Source: Kiloniellaceae bacterium (GTDB lineage Bacteria > Pseudomonadota > Alphaproteobacteria > Kiloniellales > Kiloniellaceae). Taken from it: a stretch of 64,000 bases of DNA. Positions 51,666 through 59,819 of this stretch are shown here, piece after piece (the first letter of the stretch is position 1; each line of letters opens with the position of its first letter). The position numbers and the translations under genes are program-made. Under the pieces are notes generated by a model that searched no databases, had not been told where the DNA came from, and was given only the letters and a program-made list of their open reading frames with translations. Location: NCBI GenBank assembly GCA_021776195.1, contig JAJFGK010000044.1, forward strand, positions 69,787-133,786, read 5' to 3'.

Positions 51666-52889
51666 TTGGGTACGATGGTTGAGTCATTTTCGAATGTCCC
51701 CTTAGCGCTGGACGAACAGCAGCCGACGATCGCGCCACGGCGTGTCGGACGGGCGTCCGAGCTCGCGGCGCAGATCGACAGGCTTTTCTCCCAGATGCGG
51801 ATTGCCGTGATTTTTGGCGGCGACAAGACAGCTGAAGGCGCGGTCATCAACCAGACCCCAAATACCCGGCCCTGGAAGAGCTACCAAGCCGTCGCGGCGG
51901 ACATTGCCACGGCTCTTACAAGAATTGGGTTTCAGCATGTCGTGCTCTTGGCCGACGACATGCGGCTGGGCGAGAATCTGAAGAAACTCGGGATCCATAT
52001 GGCCTGGCTCAACACCGGTGGTGTCCAGGGATACAATCCGGTCTGCCATGCCTCTTCGATGCTGGAGCTGTTCGGCATTCCCTACGTCGGACATGACCCG
52101 CTGGTCGGCGGCAATCTGGACAACAAGCACGTCTTCAAGCGCGAGCTCGAGGCGATGGGTATCCGAACGGCGCCGTTTCTGACCTGGCACCTTTCGCGCG
52201 GTCCCTTCGAGCCGGCACAGAACGAGCGTTTTCGACGCGTCTTTGCCGGCTACAACGGACCGTTCATCGTGAAACCGGTCTCAGGCCGGGCGTCGCTGCA
52301 TGTCAAGGTCGCGGCGTGTCGCGCCGACCTGACCGACGCGGTGGCCGCGGTGTTCCACGCGACCGAAAACCACGTGTTGATCGAAACCTATCTTCCCGGC
52401 AGAGAGTATTGCATCGCGGCCTGTGGCCCGGTCATCGCCCGCGCCGGCGTCCTCGAGCAGCGCGATGGCCCCTTTGTGTTCGCCGCGGTGGAACGCGTCC
52501 TCGACATGGGCGAAAAGATTTTTACATCGATGGACCTTCGCCCCATCACCGCGGACCGGGTGCGGCCGCTGAACCGGGAGAAAGACTGTGACGTGCTCGG
52601 GCGTCTCGAGGCGCTGGCGCGGGAGGTTTTCACGGAGCTCCATCTGGAAACCCTCATCCGACTGGACGTCCGGGCCGATGAGGCCGATGAACTCTACGTC
52701 CTGGAAGCCAACCCGAAACCGGATTTGAAGGCGCCGTCCGAGGCGCAAACCAGCATTGTGTGCGAGTGTCTCGCAGATGAGGGGATGAGCTATGACGATC
52801 TCATCTACTCGCTGATCGCGGACCGGATCGACCTCCTCTTCAGCCAGAAACGTGGCACCGTCACGCACCTCCTGGCGTTGCTGGACTGA
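51666..52889 (+). CDS. ATP-grasp protein, D-alanine-D-alanine ligase-like
   Basis: A 407-residue ATP-grasp enzyme. 'RIAVIFGGDKTAEGAV' near residue 45 and 'YVGHDPLVGGNLDNKHVFKR' match the D-Ala-D-Ala-ligase start and substrate regions; 'GPFIVKPVSGRASLHV' holds the ATP lysine, and 'LIRLDVRADEADELYVLEAN' and 'NPKPDLKAP' hold the metal-binding Asp/Glu/Asn. A true Ddl has NTxPG near the end; here it is NPKPDL, so the acceptor may differ. The TTG at 51666 is taken as start: gaggaa lies 8 bases before it, whereas the first ATG (51675) would be 17 bases away. Head of an operon with the sensor-MFS and binding-protein genes, 12 bases before the next start. Confidence 0.82.
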   Translation: MGTMVESFSNVPLALDEQQPTIAPRRVGRASELAAQIDRLFSQMRIAVIFGGDKTAEGAVINQTPNTRPWKSYQAVAADIATALTRIGFQHVVLLADDMRLGENLKKLGIHMAWLNTGGVQGYNPVCHASSMLELFGIPYVGHDPLVGGNLDNKHVFKRELEAMGIRTAPFLTWHLSRGPFEPAQNERFRRVFAGYNGPFIVKPVSGRASLHVKVAACRADLTDAVAAVFHATENHVLIETYLPGREYCIAACGPVIARAGVLEQRDGPFVFAAVERVLDMGEKIFTSMDLRPITADRVRPLNREKDCDVLGRLEALAREVFTELHLETLIRLDVRADEADELYVLEANPKPDLKAPSEAQTSIVCECLADEGMSYDDLIYSLIADRIDLLFSQKRGTVTHLLALLD

Positions 52890-52901
52890 GGGGGATCCGA
52901 C

Positions 52902-55352
52902 ATGCAGTCGACCAGCCCCAACAAGAACGGCAGCCCTGGAGCACTTCGATTGCGCATCTTTGACGCGACGACGATGTTCGTCGTGTCGGGCCTCTCGCTC
53001 CTGCTTCTCATTTACATTGGGTTTGGCGAGGCACAGCGAACCTATCAGCAGTTTCATGTCGAGAAGATCACCGCACAGGCCAAAGTCGTCCAGAACGCCG
53101 TGGAAAAGTTTCTTCGGCCTGGCTTGCCGCTGAAACAGTACGTTGGGTTCTCCACACGCGGCGACCAGCTGATTCAATCCGATAACACCATCGCGGCACT
53201 TAGCGTTTTCGATCAATCGGGCAGCTTGATCTTTGTCAGTGGCGATGAAGCGGTCCCGCTCTTGCCGTTGAGCGGTGCTTCAGGCGAGCAGGTAACCGAC
53301 GAAGGCAGCGTGCGGCTGTCCGATGCCTATGTTCAGGTGGTTCTGCCGCTGCGAAATCGCTTCGAGGCGGTCGGCAGTCTGACTATCACAATGCCACGCC
53401 AAGTCGTTGCCGAACGCATCAAAACGGCGTTTCAGCCCCTGCTACTGGCCGGTCTGGTCCTGTCGCTTTGCTTTGCCTTGTTCGTCTCGATCAATGGACC
53501 CAAGCTGCTCAAACACCGGATGCCGTGGCTCCAGATCGCCTATGCGGTGACCTTTGTCGGGATGGCCGTGTTCGTGATTGGCACCCTGATCTCGATCTAT
53601 TCAGATGGCACGCAGGTGAAGACGAAAGCCCTGGCCGATTCACTTGGACAGCGTCTGTCGGACCTCGTCGCCTTCAATCTCAACCTTGGCGAAATCTACG
53701 GCTTGGACCGTATTTTCGGCGAGTATCTGGATCTCAATCCCGATATTAGCGCGGCTGGCCTCACCATCGACGGTATCGTGAAGATTCATTCGGATCCCAT
53801 CCGGGTCGGACATAGGTGGATTAGCGATCCCACGACCTACGAGTACACCGTCGACCTCACCCCGCCCGGCGGTCCCCGGGAAATCCGAGTGGCGGTGTCG
53901 CTGCCGACGGCCGTGGTCTATCGCCAGATAACGCGCAGCGTAAAGAACTTTGCGGCCCTGTTCGTGGCCTCGGCCTTTCTCGCCGGCGTGTTCCTGCAAC
54001 TTGCCGCCTCGATGCAACGATTCCATGCCACGGGACGCTCGCCGAGCCTCGAATCATGCGCGCCCAGCAACGGCGACGCCGCTCTGGATCTGGTCAAGCC
54101 GGTGTTCCTGGTCGCTGTTCTGGTCGAACACTTAACCTATGCGTTCCTGCCGCAGTTCATCCAAACTCTCGTGGCGGAGGCGGGCCTCTCGGCGGGGTAC
54201 TCCGCCTTGCCCTTCATGAGCTACTACCTGTTCTTCGCGGTGACCCTGGTGCCCGCGGGCTATTTTGCCGAGCGCTCCAATCCCCGCTCGTTAATCTACT
54301 GGGGGCTGGGGCTTGCGGCGGCGGGCATGCTGATGCTCACCTTCCCTGTAGATTTCAGTACCGCCGTCGTCGCGCGTTCCCTTTCCGGCGTCGGCCAGGG
54401 CATGCTGTTCATCGGCGTCCAATCCTACATTCTCGCGATGGCCTCGCCGGGCAAGAAAACCCAGGGCGCCGGAATAATCGTGTTTGGATTTCAAGGCGGC
54501 ATGATTTCCGGCATGGCGATCGGATCGCTCTTGGTTACCTATATCGGCCCGGCTGGCGTGTTCATGCTCGGCGGCTGCGTTGCGATTGCCTTGGCCCTTT
54601 ACGCGATCATCGTGGTTCCCGTTCCGCGGCAGCACTTTTCGACCGGAATTCGGCTGGGCGAAACGCTCGGTCAACTGCGGCGCAGTACCTGGCAGGTCTT
54701 GGGCAACTTCCAGTTCCTCAAGACCATGTTCCTGATCGGAATCCCGACCAAAGCGGTGCTGACCGGAGTCGTGATCTTTGCCCTGCCGCTGATCCTGGCC
54801 CGGAAAGGCTATCCGTCGGAAGATATCGGGCAGATCATCATGGTCTACGCGGCGGGCGTAGTGTTGGCCAGCCGGTACTCTTCGCGTCTCGCGGACCGTG
54901 TTGGGAAAACCCAGAGCATTCTCTTCTGGGGCGCGGTGATCAGCGGTCTCGCCTTGATGCTCACTGGCTTGATCGACTGGCAGCCGGTGGCCGCGGGTGG
55001 CGGCACCTCGGTCCTGGAAACCGTCATTCTGATATCGGGCGTGGCGATCATCGGCATTGGCCACGGCTTCATCAACGCACCTGTCGTCACCCACGTCGCC
55101 GACTCCGAACTGGCGCAAAGAGTGGGCGAGAGCTCCCTGACGGCGACCTACCGCTTCCTCGAACGCATCGGTCATATCGCGGGACCGATCATCGTGGGGC
55201 AATTGTTCATGTTTGGCGGCCAGAACGCCGTTCTCCTGACCTGGATCGGCGCCGCCATTGTGGTCTTTGGATTTCTCTTTCTCATCGGGCCCGGCTCATC
55301 GGTGAAGGATGCCGGGCAAAGGCTAAACACCGCGAACGAGGAGTTGACCTGA
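52902..55352 (+). CDS. Fusion of an extracytoplasmic sensor module to an MFS transporter
   Basis: An 816-residue membrane protein. The first 370 residues look like a receptor: a membrane segment (about 25-42, 'MFVVSGLSLLLLIYIGFG'), a periplasmic domain (about 45-170, 'ALSVFDQSGSLIFVSGDEAV'), two further segments (about 175-235), a second periplasmic domain ('AAGLTIDGIVKIHSDPIRV') and another segment. From about 400 to 800 it is a major-facilitator protein with about twelve segments ('FMSYYLFFAVTLVPAGYFAE', 'GVGQGMLFIGVQSYILAMAS', 'VYAAGVVLASRYSSRLADRV'). Receptor-plus-transporter in one chain is unusual and suggests ligand-gated transport or a transporter that signals. TGATG overlap with the next gene. 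Confidence 0.85.
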   Translation: MQSTSPNKNGSPGALRLRIFDATTMFVVSGLSLLLLIYIGFGEAQRTYQQFHVEKITAQAKVVQNAVEKFLRPGLPLKQYVGFSTRGDQLIQSDNTIAALSVFDQSGSLIFVSGDEAVPLLPLSGASGEQVTDEGSVRLSDAYVQVVLPLRNRFEAVGSLTITMPRQVVAERIKTAFQPLLLAGLVLSLCFALFVSINGPKLLKHRMPWLQIAYAVTFVGMAVFVIGTLISIYSDGTQVKTKALADSLGQRLSDLVAFNLNLGEIYGLDRIFGEYLDLNPDISAAGLTIDGIVKIHSDPIRVGHRWISDPTTYEYTVDLTPPGGPREIRVAVSLPTAVVYRQITRSVKNFAALFVASAFLAGVFLQLAASMQRFHATGRSPSLESCAPSNGDAALDLVKPVFLVAVLVEHLTYAFLPQFIQTLVAEAGLSAGYSALPFMSYYLFFAVTLVPAGYFAERSNPRSLIYWGLGLAAAGMLMLTFPVDFSTAVVARSLSGVGQGMLFIGVQSYILAMASPGKKTQGAGIIVFGFQGGMISGMAIGSLLVTYIGPAGVFMLGGCVAIALALYAIIVVPVPRQHFSTGIRLGETLGQLRRSTWQVLGNFQFLKTMFLIGIPTKAVLTGVVIFALPLILARKGYPSEDIGQIIMVYAAGVVLASRYSSRLADRVGKTQSILFWGAVISGLALMLTGLIDWQPVAAGGGTSVLETVILISGVAIIGIGHGFINAPVVTHVADSELAQRVGESSLTATYRFLERIGHIAGPIIVGQLFMFGGQNAVLLTWIGAAIVVFGFLFLIGPGSSVKDAGQRLNTANEELT

Positions 55353-56563
55353 TGGTCTTCGTAGCAAAACGTTTCCGAAGTGAGTTGTTCCGATTCCTGG
55401 CGGCCTGTATGACCCTGGCCCTTCTTGCCGGAGCTTCGCCGGCAGCGGCAGCGCCGCTCTACGATCACTGGTTCGGCTACGGCGAGGACGCCCTGAAGAC
55501 CTGGGAGTTCCTGGAAGTCGAGGGCAATCCCAATCAGCTGTCGATTCGGCGCAGCGACACCGAGGGTTTGGGCAAGACGAAACAGATCTTCGTGCTCTAC
55601 CCCAAGCGATCCTCCGCCTATGACCTGGCCATTACCAAGATTCTCGCCGTGTTCGAGGAAAAGCAGGTCAATGCGGAGTTCACGGTGGTCAACTTCGAAA
55701 AGGACGATGCGCGCGCGCGCGCGGCGTTGAAGCTGGCGGCCGCGAACAACAGCGACATGATCTTCTCGATGGGATCGGTGGCGACCGCCTGGCTGTGGAG
55801 CAACTACCAGGGAGGCGAGATCCCGGTGGTTTCCGTCTGCTCCAAGGATCCCGTGATGCTGGGGCAGATCGACGACTATGAGAGCGGGACCGGAACCAAC
55901 TTCGCCTTCACGTCGCTGAACATGCCCATCGAGGTTCAGATGGCCTATGTCCTGGAGTTGAAGCCGGAGTTGACCAATCTTGGGGTCCTGGTGGACAGCA
56001 AGAACGTCAGCGCCGTGGAAACCCAGGCCAAGCCGATTGCCGCCTACGCCAAAAGCCGTGGCATCCGCGTTCTCGACATCGCGGTGCAGGATCCCGATAA
56101 CGCCAAGGAAGAGGTGGCCGAGCTGGTCGCCGACGCGGTCGCCACCATGCGCAAGAACGACCCGACCTTGAACAACAGCGTCTTCTGGGTCACCGGCAGC
56201 ACGAGCGTCTTTCGCGAGATCACGGCGATCAACGAGAACGCCGACCGGGTTCCGGTGTTGAGCGTGGTGCCGGAGGTGGTCCAGGAAGGCAAGGACAGCG
56301 CCGTCCTTTCCATCGGCATCAGCTTCGAATCCAATGCCCATATCGCCGCGATTTATGGCGCCGACATTCTCGACGGCCACGTCAAGGCCGGCGACCTGAA
56401 GGTCGGTATCGTCTCGCCGCCGGACATCGCGATCAACTTCCTCAAGGCGCGGGAGATTGCCTTGGAAATCCCCTTCAGCTTTTTCGAGAGCGCCAGTGTC
56501 GTGTTCGACAATGAGGGGCGGATGGTGCGCGACAAGGGCAAGACCGTCACCACGACCAACTAA
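55352..56563 (+). CDS. ABC transporter substrate-binding protein (ABC_sub_bind/TrpX-like)
   Basis: A 403-residue exported protein: signal peptide 'FRFLAACMTLALLAGASPAA' cut after AAA (about residue 34), then a periplasmic-binding fold of the ABC_sub_bind type ('NNSDMIFSMGSVATAWLWSN', 'IPVVSVCSKDPVMLG', 'NLGVLVDSKNVSAVETQAKP', 'VFWVTGSTSVFREITAINEN'). No ABC permease or ATPase is next to it; the neighbours are the sensor-MFS fusion and kinases, so it may present a ligand to the sensor and not feed an ABC importer. Its start codon shares one base with the preceding stop. Family members bind aromatic or branched amino acids, but the ligand here is unknown. Confidence 0.85.
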   Translation: MVFVAKRFRSELFRFLAACMTLALLAGASPAAAAPLYDHWFGYGEDALKTWEFLEVEGNPNQLSIRRSDTEGLGKTKQIFVLYPKRSSAYDLAITKILAVFEEKQVNAEFTVVNFEKDDARARAALKLAAANNSDMIFSMGSVATAWLWSNYQGGEIPVVSVCSKDPVMLGQIDDYESGTGTNFAFTSLNMPIEVQMAYVLELKPELTNLGVLVDSKNVSAVETQAKPIAAYAKSRGIRVLDIAVQDPDNAKEEVAELVADAVATMRKNDPTLNNSVFWVTGSTSVFREITAINENADRVPVLSVVPEVVQEGKDSAVLSIGISFESNAHIAAIYGADILDGHVKAGDLKVGIVSPPDIAINFLKAREIALEIPFSFFESASVVFDNEGRMVRDKGKTVTTTN

Positions 56564-56572
56564 ACTTGGTGC

Positions 56573-56607
56573 CGAAGGGATCGAGCCGGTAGAGTTCGGT
56601 CCCTTCG
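56573..56607. terminator. Hairpin between convergent genes, likely terminator
   Basis: cgaaggga (56573-56580) and tcccttcg (56600-56607) are perfect 8-base arms around 19 bases. It follows the binding-protein stop by 9 bases and precedes the convergent PLP-enzyme stop by about 30 bases. No T-run is evident. Confidence 0.45.
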
Positions 56608-56637
56608 CGCCAGTCCCCTCTCAGCCGTCAAGGCTTT

Positions 56638-58086
56638 CTAGTCCAGGCCTTCCAGCGAGACCGGCTGCTCGAGGTAGGACTCCAGCGCGCCAATGAGGGC
56701 CGCGCGCAGTTCGACCAGGTCCACGTCCTCGGGCGATGCCTGCAAGCCCGCGCCGCCATAGAGCGACCCGCTTTTCGGTATATTGTTGGTCGGGTGCCTG
56801 GCATAGGCGACCGCCTCCAGCAGATCGTGGCGAAAGGCCTCGACGACGCCGGCCTGGGTCTGCGGCCCGGTGACGCACATGTGCAGGGCACTGGGGTACT
56901 GTTGACCGTTGAAGCGCCAGCCGCGTTCCTTCATGGCATCGTTCAGATGGTAGATGTCGAAGGCCTCGGAGGTGAAGGAAAAGCAGAAAGTGGGGGCGCC
57001 GAGCAGTTTGAGGTCGGCGATGTCCGTGACGGCCTCCTGCATGGCATAGGAGGTCTCGAAGATCTTCCGGGCCCGCCGCAGATAACCCTCTCGACCGAGC
57101 GAGACCATGGAGGCCCAGGAAGCCGCGAGCAGCCCGCCCGACCGGCTGCCCCCGATACCGGGTGAGGTGTACATCCCGCCCGGCCAGAGCGGCTGGCTGA
57201 AGAACTGTCCGGCCCGCAGCGCCTTGTCGCGGTACAGCAGCACCGATGTTCCCTTCAGCCCGTAGCCGTACTTGTGGGTATCGGCCGAGATCGAGGTGAC
57301 ACCCGGCAGACGGAAGTCGAACGGTGCGATTTCATAGCCCAGCGCTTCGCCCCAGGGCAGAATGAAGCCGCCGAGACAGCCATCGACGTGTAGCCCGATG
57401 CCGTGGGTCAGGGCCAGATCCGAAAGCCGGTCGATCGGATCGATCGTGCCGTAGGGATAGTTCCCCGCCGAGCCGACCAGGGCGATCGTGTTCGGCGTGA
57501 TCCGCTGCTTGACGAAATCCAGGTCGACGCCCGTGGTCACCGGGTCGATCGGCGCATGAATGACCTTGATGCCGAAATAGTGGGCGCCCTTGTCGAAGGC
57601 CGCGTGGGCGGTCACAGGGATGATGATCTCCGGCGCTGTGATGCCGCGCTGCTCGCGGTGAACCTCGCGGTAGGCCAGGAGCGCGCTGATGATGCTCTCG
57701 GTCCCGCCGTTGCCCACGACCCCGCAGGGCTCCTGCCCGGGCGTGTCCCGCTGGACCGCCTCGCCGTGCATCATGTCGAGGGTCATGGCGATGATTTCGG
57801 ACTCGAAACGGGTCTGACTGGGGCACATGTCGCGCTGCAGGGCGTTGACGTGGGAGTACTTGGCGAAGACGTCGTTCAGGAAATTGTAGTGATCGTGATC
57901 GCCGGCATAGATCGTGCCCGAGCACTTGCCGTCGGCCCAAACGCCTTCCTCGAGCTGGGACATCTCCTCGGCCTGGCGCAGGATCTCGGCCTGGGACAGG
58001 CCTTTCTCCGGCAGCTCATGAAGGGCGCCGTAGCGTCCATGATAGGGATAGGACCGTTTTGGGTCGCGGCGCAGCTTATCGGACAT
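56638..58086 (-). CDS. PLP-dependent decarboxylase/lyase (sphingosine-1-phosphate lyase / glutamate decarboxylase family)
   Basis: A 482-residue fold-type I PLP enzyme. The PLP lysine is in 'SISADTHKYGYGLKGTSVLL', which is the S1P-lyase/group II decarboxylase pattern; 'LHVDGCLGGFILPW' holds the Asp that binds the pyridine nitrogen, and 'VGNGGTESI' contacts the phosphate. Unlike eukaryotic S1P lyase there is no N-terminal membrane helix. The gene starts 11 bases inside the end of the FGGY kinase gene, with gggaga as ribosome binding site. Kinase followed by lyase suggests phosphorylation and then C-C cleavage, as in sphingoid or sugar phosphate breakdown; this is inference. Confidence 0.88.
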   Translation of the reverse strand: MSDKLRRDPKRSYPYHGRYGALHELPEKGLSQAEILRQAEEMSQLEEGVWADGKCSGTIYAGDHDHYNFLNDVFAKYSHVNALQRDMCPSQTRFESEIIAMTLDMMHGEAVQRDTPGQEPCGVVGNGGTESIISALLAYREVHREQRGITAPEIIIPVTAHAAFDKGAHYFGIKVIHAPIDPVTTGVDLDFVKQRITPNTIALVGSAGNYPYGTIDPIDRLSDLALTHGIGLHVDGCLGGFILPWGEALGYEIAPFDFRLPGVTSISADTHKYGYGLKGTSVLLYRDKALRAGQFFSQPLWPGGMYTSPGIGGSRSGGLLAASWASMVSLGREGYLRRARKIFETSYAMQEAVTDIADLKLLGAPTFCFSFTSEAFDIYHLNDAMKERGWRFNGQQYPSALHMCVTGPQTQAGVVEAFRHDLLEAVAYARHPTNNIPKSGSLYGGAGLQASPEDVDLVELRAALIGALESYLEQPVSLEGLD

Positions 58087-59641
58087 GGTCGTCTCCCGAT
58101 CGGGGTTGGTTGAGGGCGGATACCAAAGGTGTCACCTGCTCGTAGGCTTCGAGAAATCCGCCGAGGCGGTCTTCGTAGAGGGTGCGAAAGGCCGCTTGTG
58201 GCGCAAAGACCTGCTTGACGCGGAGGAAATCCGTCGGCGCCGGCCGGTCCAGCAGATCCAGGCGGCGGAACGCGAAGAGAGCCAGGCCACGGCAGGGCGC
58301 AAATCGAGGGTTTTCCATCTGGTGCAGGGGCCGGGCAAAGGTGTCGGCCATGATCTGGGCGCAGCCGTCCGACAGCGCGCCGCCGCCGGTGAACATCAGA
58401 CGATCGAACCGGGTCGTGGCGAAATCCTCGACCACGTCGCTCAGCCAGCGCAGGTTCAAGACGATGCCCTCCAGGAGGCTCCGCAGCATATCGTCGCGTG
58501 TCGTCTCCACGGAAATGTTCAGGAAACCGGCCCGGGCTTGGGCATTATTGGCCGGCGACCCGGCGCCGTTGAGCCAGGGCATAAACAAGACCCCGCCCGC
58601 GCCCGGCTTGCTGCGCCGTGTCGCGGCCTCGAGATCGGCAAAGCGCCGGTCCGCCGGCCAGGCGCCGTCGGGACAGAAAATCTGCGCCAGCGAGATCTCC
58701 AGGACTTTGCCGCCCAGTCCGTTTTCCGCCATCACCATGGCGCGGCCGGGCAGGGGCGTGGGCATGGAGGACAGGCGGTGCTTTTCATCGGACCTCATGC
58801 CCCCGACCCGGGCCGAGACATTGGCCGTCGTGCCGATGGACAGGCCGGCCGTCGCTGGTTCCAGCGCCGCCGTCCCCAGGGCGACCGCATGATTGTCGTT
58901 CATGCCGCAGAGCACCTTGGCGTCGGCGGGAATGGCCAACTCGGCGGCCACCGCGGGGCGGACCCTGCCGAGCACCGCGCCGGGCGCGATCAAGGTCGGC
59001 AGCTTGGCCGGGTCGACGCCGCTGAGGCCGATCAGCGTGGCATCGTAGTCCTGGTGGTCCGGGTCGCGGTTGTCGGTCAGGAGCATCTTGAAGACGCTGC
59101 AGGGGGTCGCGGCGATTTCGCCGCTGAACTTCAAGGCCAGGAAATCGGCCGGCTCCAGGAAGACGCGGGTCTTCTCATAGAGCTCGGGCGCGTCGTTTTT
59201 GATGTGCAGCATGTGGGCCAGGGTGTCGCGGCCCTCGCGCGAGGGCGGCAGTCCGTGAATCTCCCCCCAGCGCCGCGGGGCGTCCGGCCGCGCGTCCAGC
59301 AGGGCGCGCACGTGCCTGGCGCCGCGGGTGTCGCGCCAAAGGACAAGGTTGCCGCAGGCCTCGCCATCGCCGCCGACCGGGACGACCGACGAATACTGGC
59401 TGCTGCAGGCAATGCCCGCCACGCGGCTGTCACGGGTCGCCGCACCGGCCTGCAAGGCGTCCTTGCAGGCCTGCATGACCGCGTCCCAGAGCTGGCGCGG
59501 ACACTGCTCGGCGACGCCGCCGGCGGCGAGCCGGGTTTCGATGGGCGCGACCCCGGTGCCCAGGATGGCGCCATCGGGGCCGACCACCGCCGCCTTGACG
59601 GCGCTGGAGCCAGAATCGACCGCCAGAATCGCTGGATCCAT
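58076..59641 (-). CDS. FGGY-family carbohydrate kinase (xylulokinase-like)
   Basis: A 521-residue kinase of the FGGY family: 'ILAVDSGSSAVKAAVVGPDG' is the first phosphate motif, 'VLCGMNDNHAVALGTAALEP' and 'TTANVSARVGG' form the second lobe, and 'MFTGGGALSDGCAQIMADTF' is the adenosine motif. Length agrees with xylulokinase/gluconate kinase relatives; sugar specificity cannot be read. The ATG at 59641 (MDPAILAVDSG) is chosen because the first motif begins there. First gene of a two-gene operon with the PLP lyase, divergent from the M20 hydrolase; three cagtg units in the upstream gap (59645-59690) could be regulatory. Confidence 0.9.
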   Translation of the reverse strand: MDPAILAVDSGSSAVKAAVVGPDGAILGTGVAPIETRLAAGGVAEQCPRQLWDAVMQACKDALQAGAATRDSRVAGIACSSQYSSVVPVGGDGEACGNLVLWRDTRGARHVRALLDARPDAPRRWGEIHGLPPSREGRDTLAHMLHIKNDAPELYEKTRVFLEPADFLALKFSGEIAATPCSVFKMLLTDNRDPDHQDYDATLIGLSGVDPAKLPTLIAPGAVLGRVRPAVAAELAIPADAKVLCGMNDNHAVALGTAALEPATAGLSIGTTANVSARVGGMRSDEKHRLSSMPTPLPGRAMVMAENGLGGKVLEISLAQIFCPDGAWPADRRFADLEAATRRSKPGAGGVLFMPWLNGAGSPANNAQARAGFLNISVETTRDDMLRSLLEGIVLNLRWLSDVVEDFATTRFDRLMFTGGGALSDGCAQIMADTFARPLHQMENPRFAPCRGLALFAFRRLDLLDRPAPTDFLRVKQVFAPQAAFRTLYEDRLGGFLEAYEQVTPLVSALNQPRSGDDHVR

Positions 59642-59819
59642 ATCAGTGACTATCCCACAGTGCCGCGGCAACTTGACAGTGCCCCGCGGGAATCTCAAGC
59701 GGCGCCCGGCCGTCGCGTTCGACCTGAACACCGCTATGGAGTCCGGAAACTTTCGGCTCGATTGTCGTGCCCTGTCTCGTGCTAAGGTTACCGGGCCTAA
59801 GGCAGACAACGGAATATCC

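Noticed and set aside
54056..55351. In-frame extension upstream of the ABC_sub_bind gene, giving an 835-residue product
   Set aside because: The extension lies inside the MFS gene, is Arg-rich, and the signal peptide begins exactly at the ATG at 55352.
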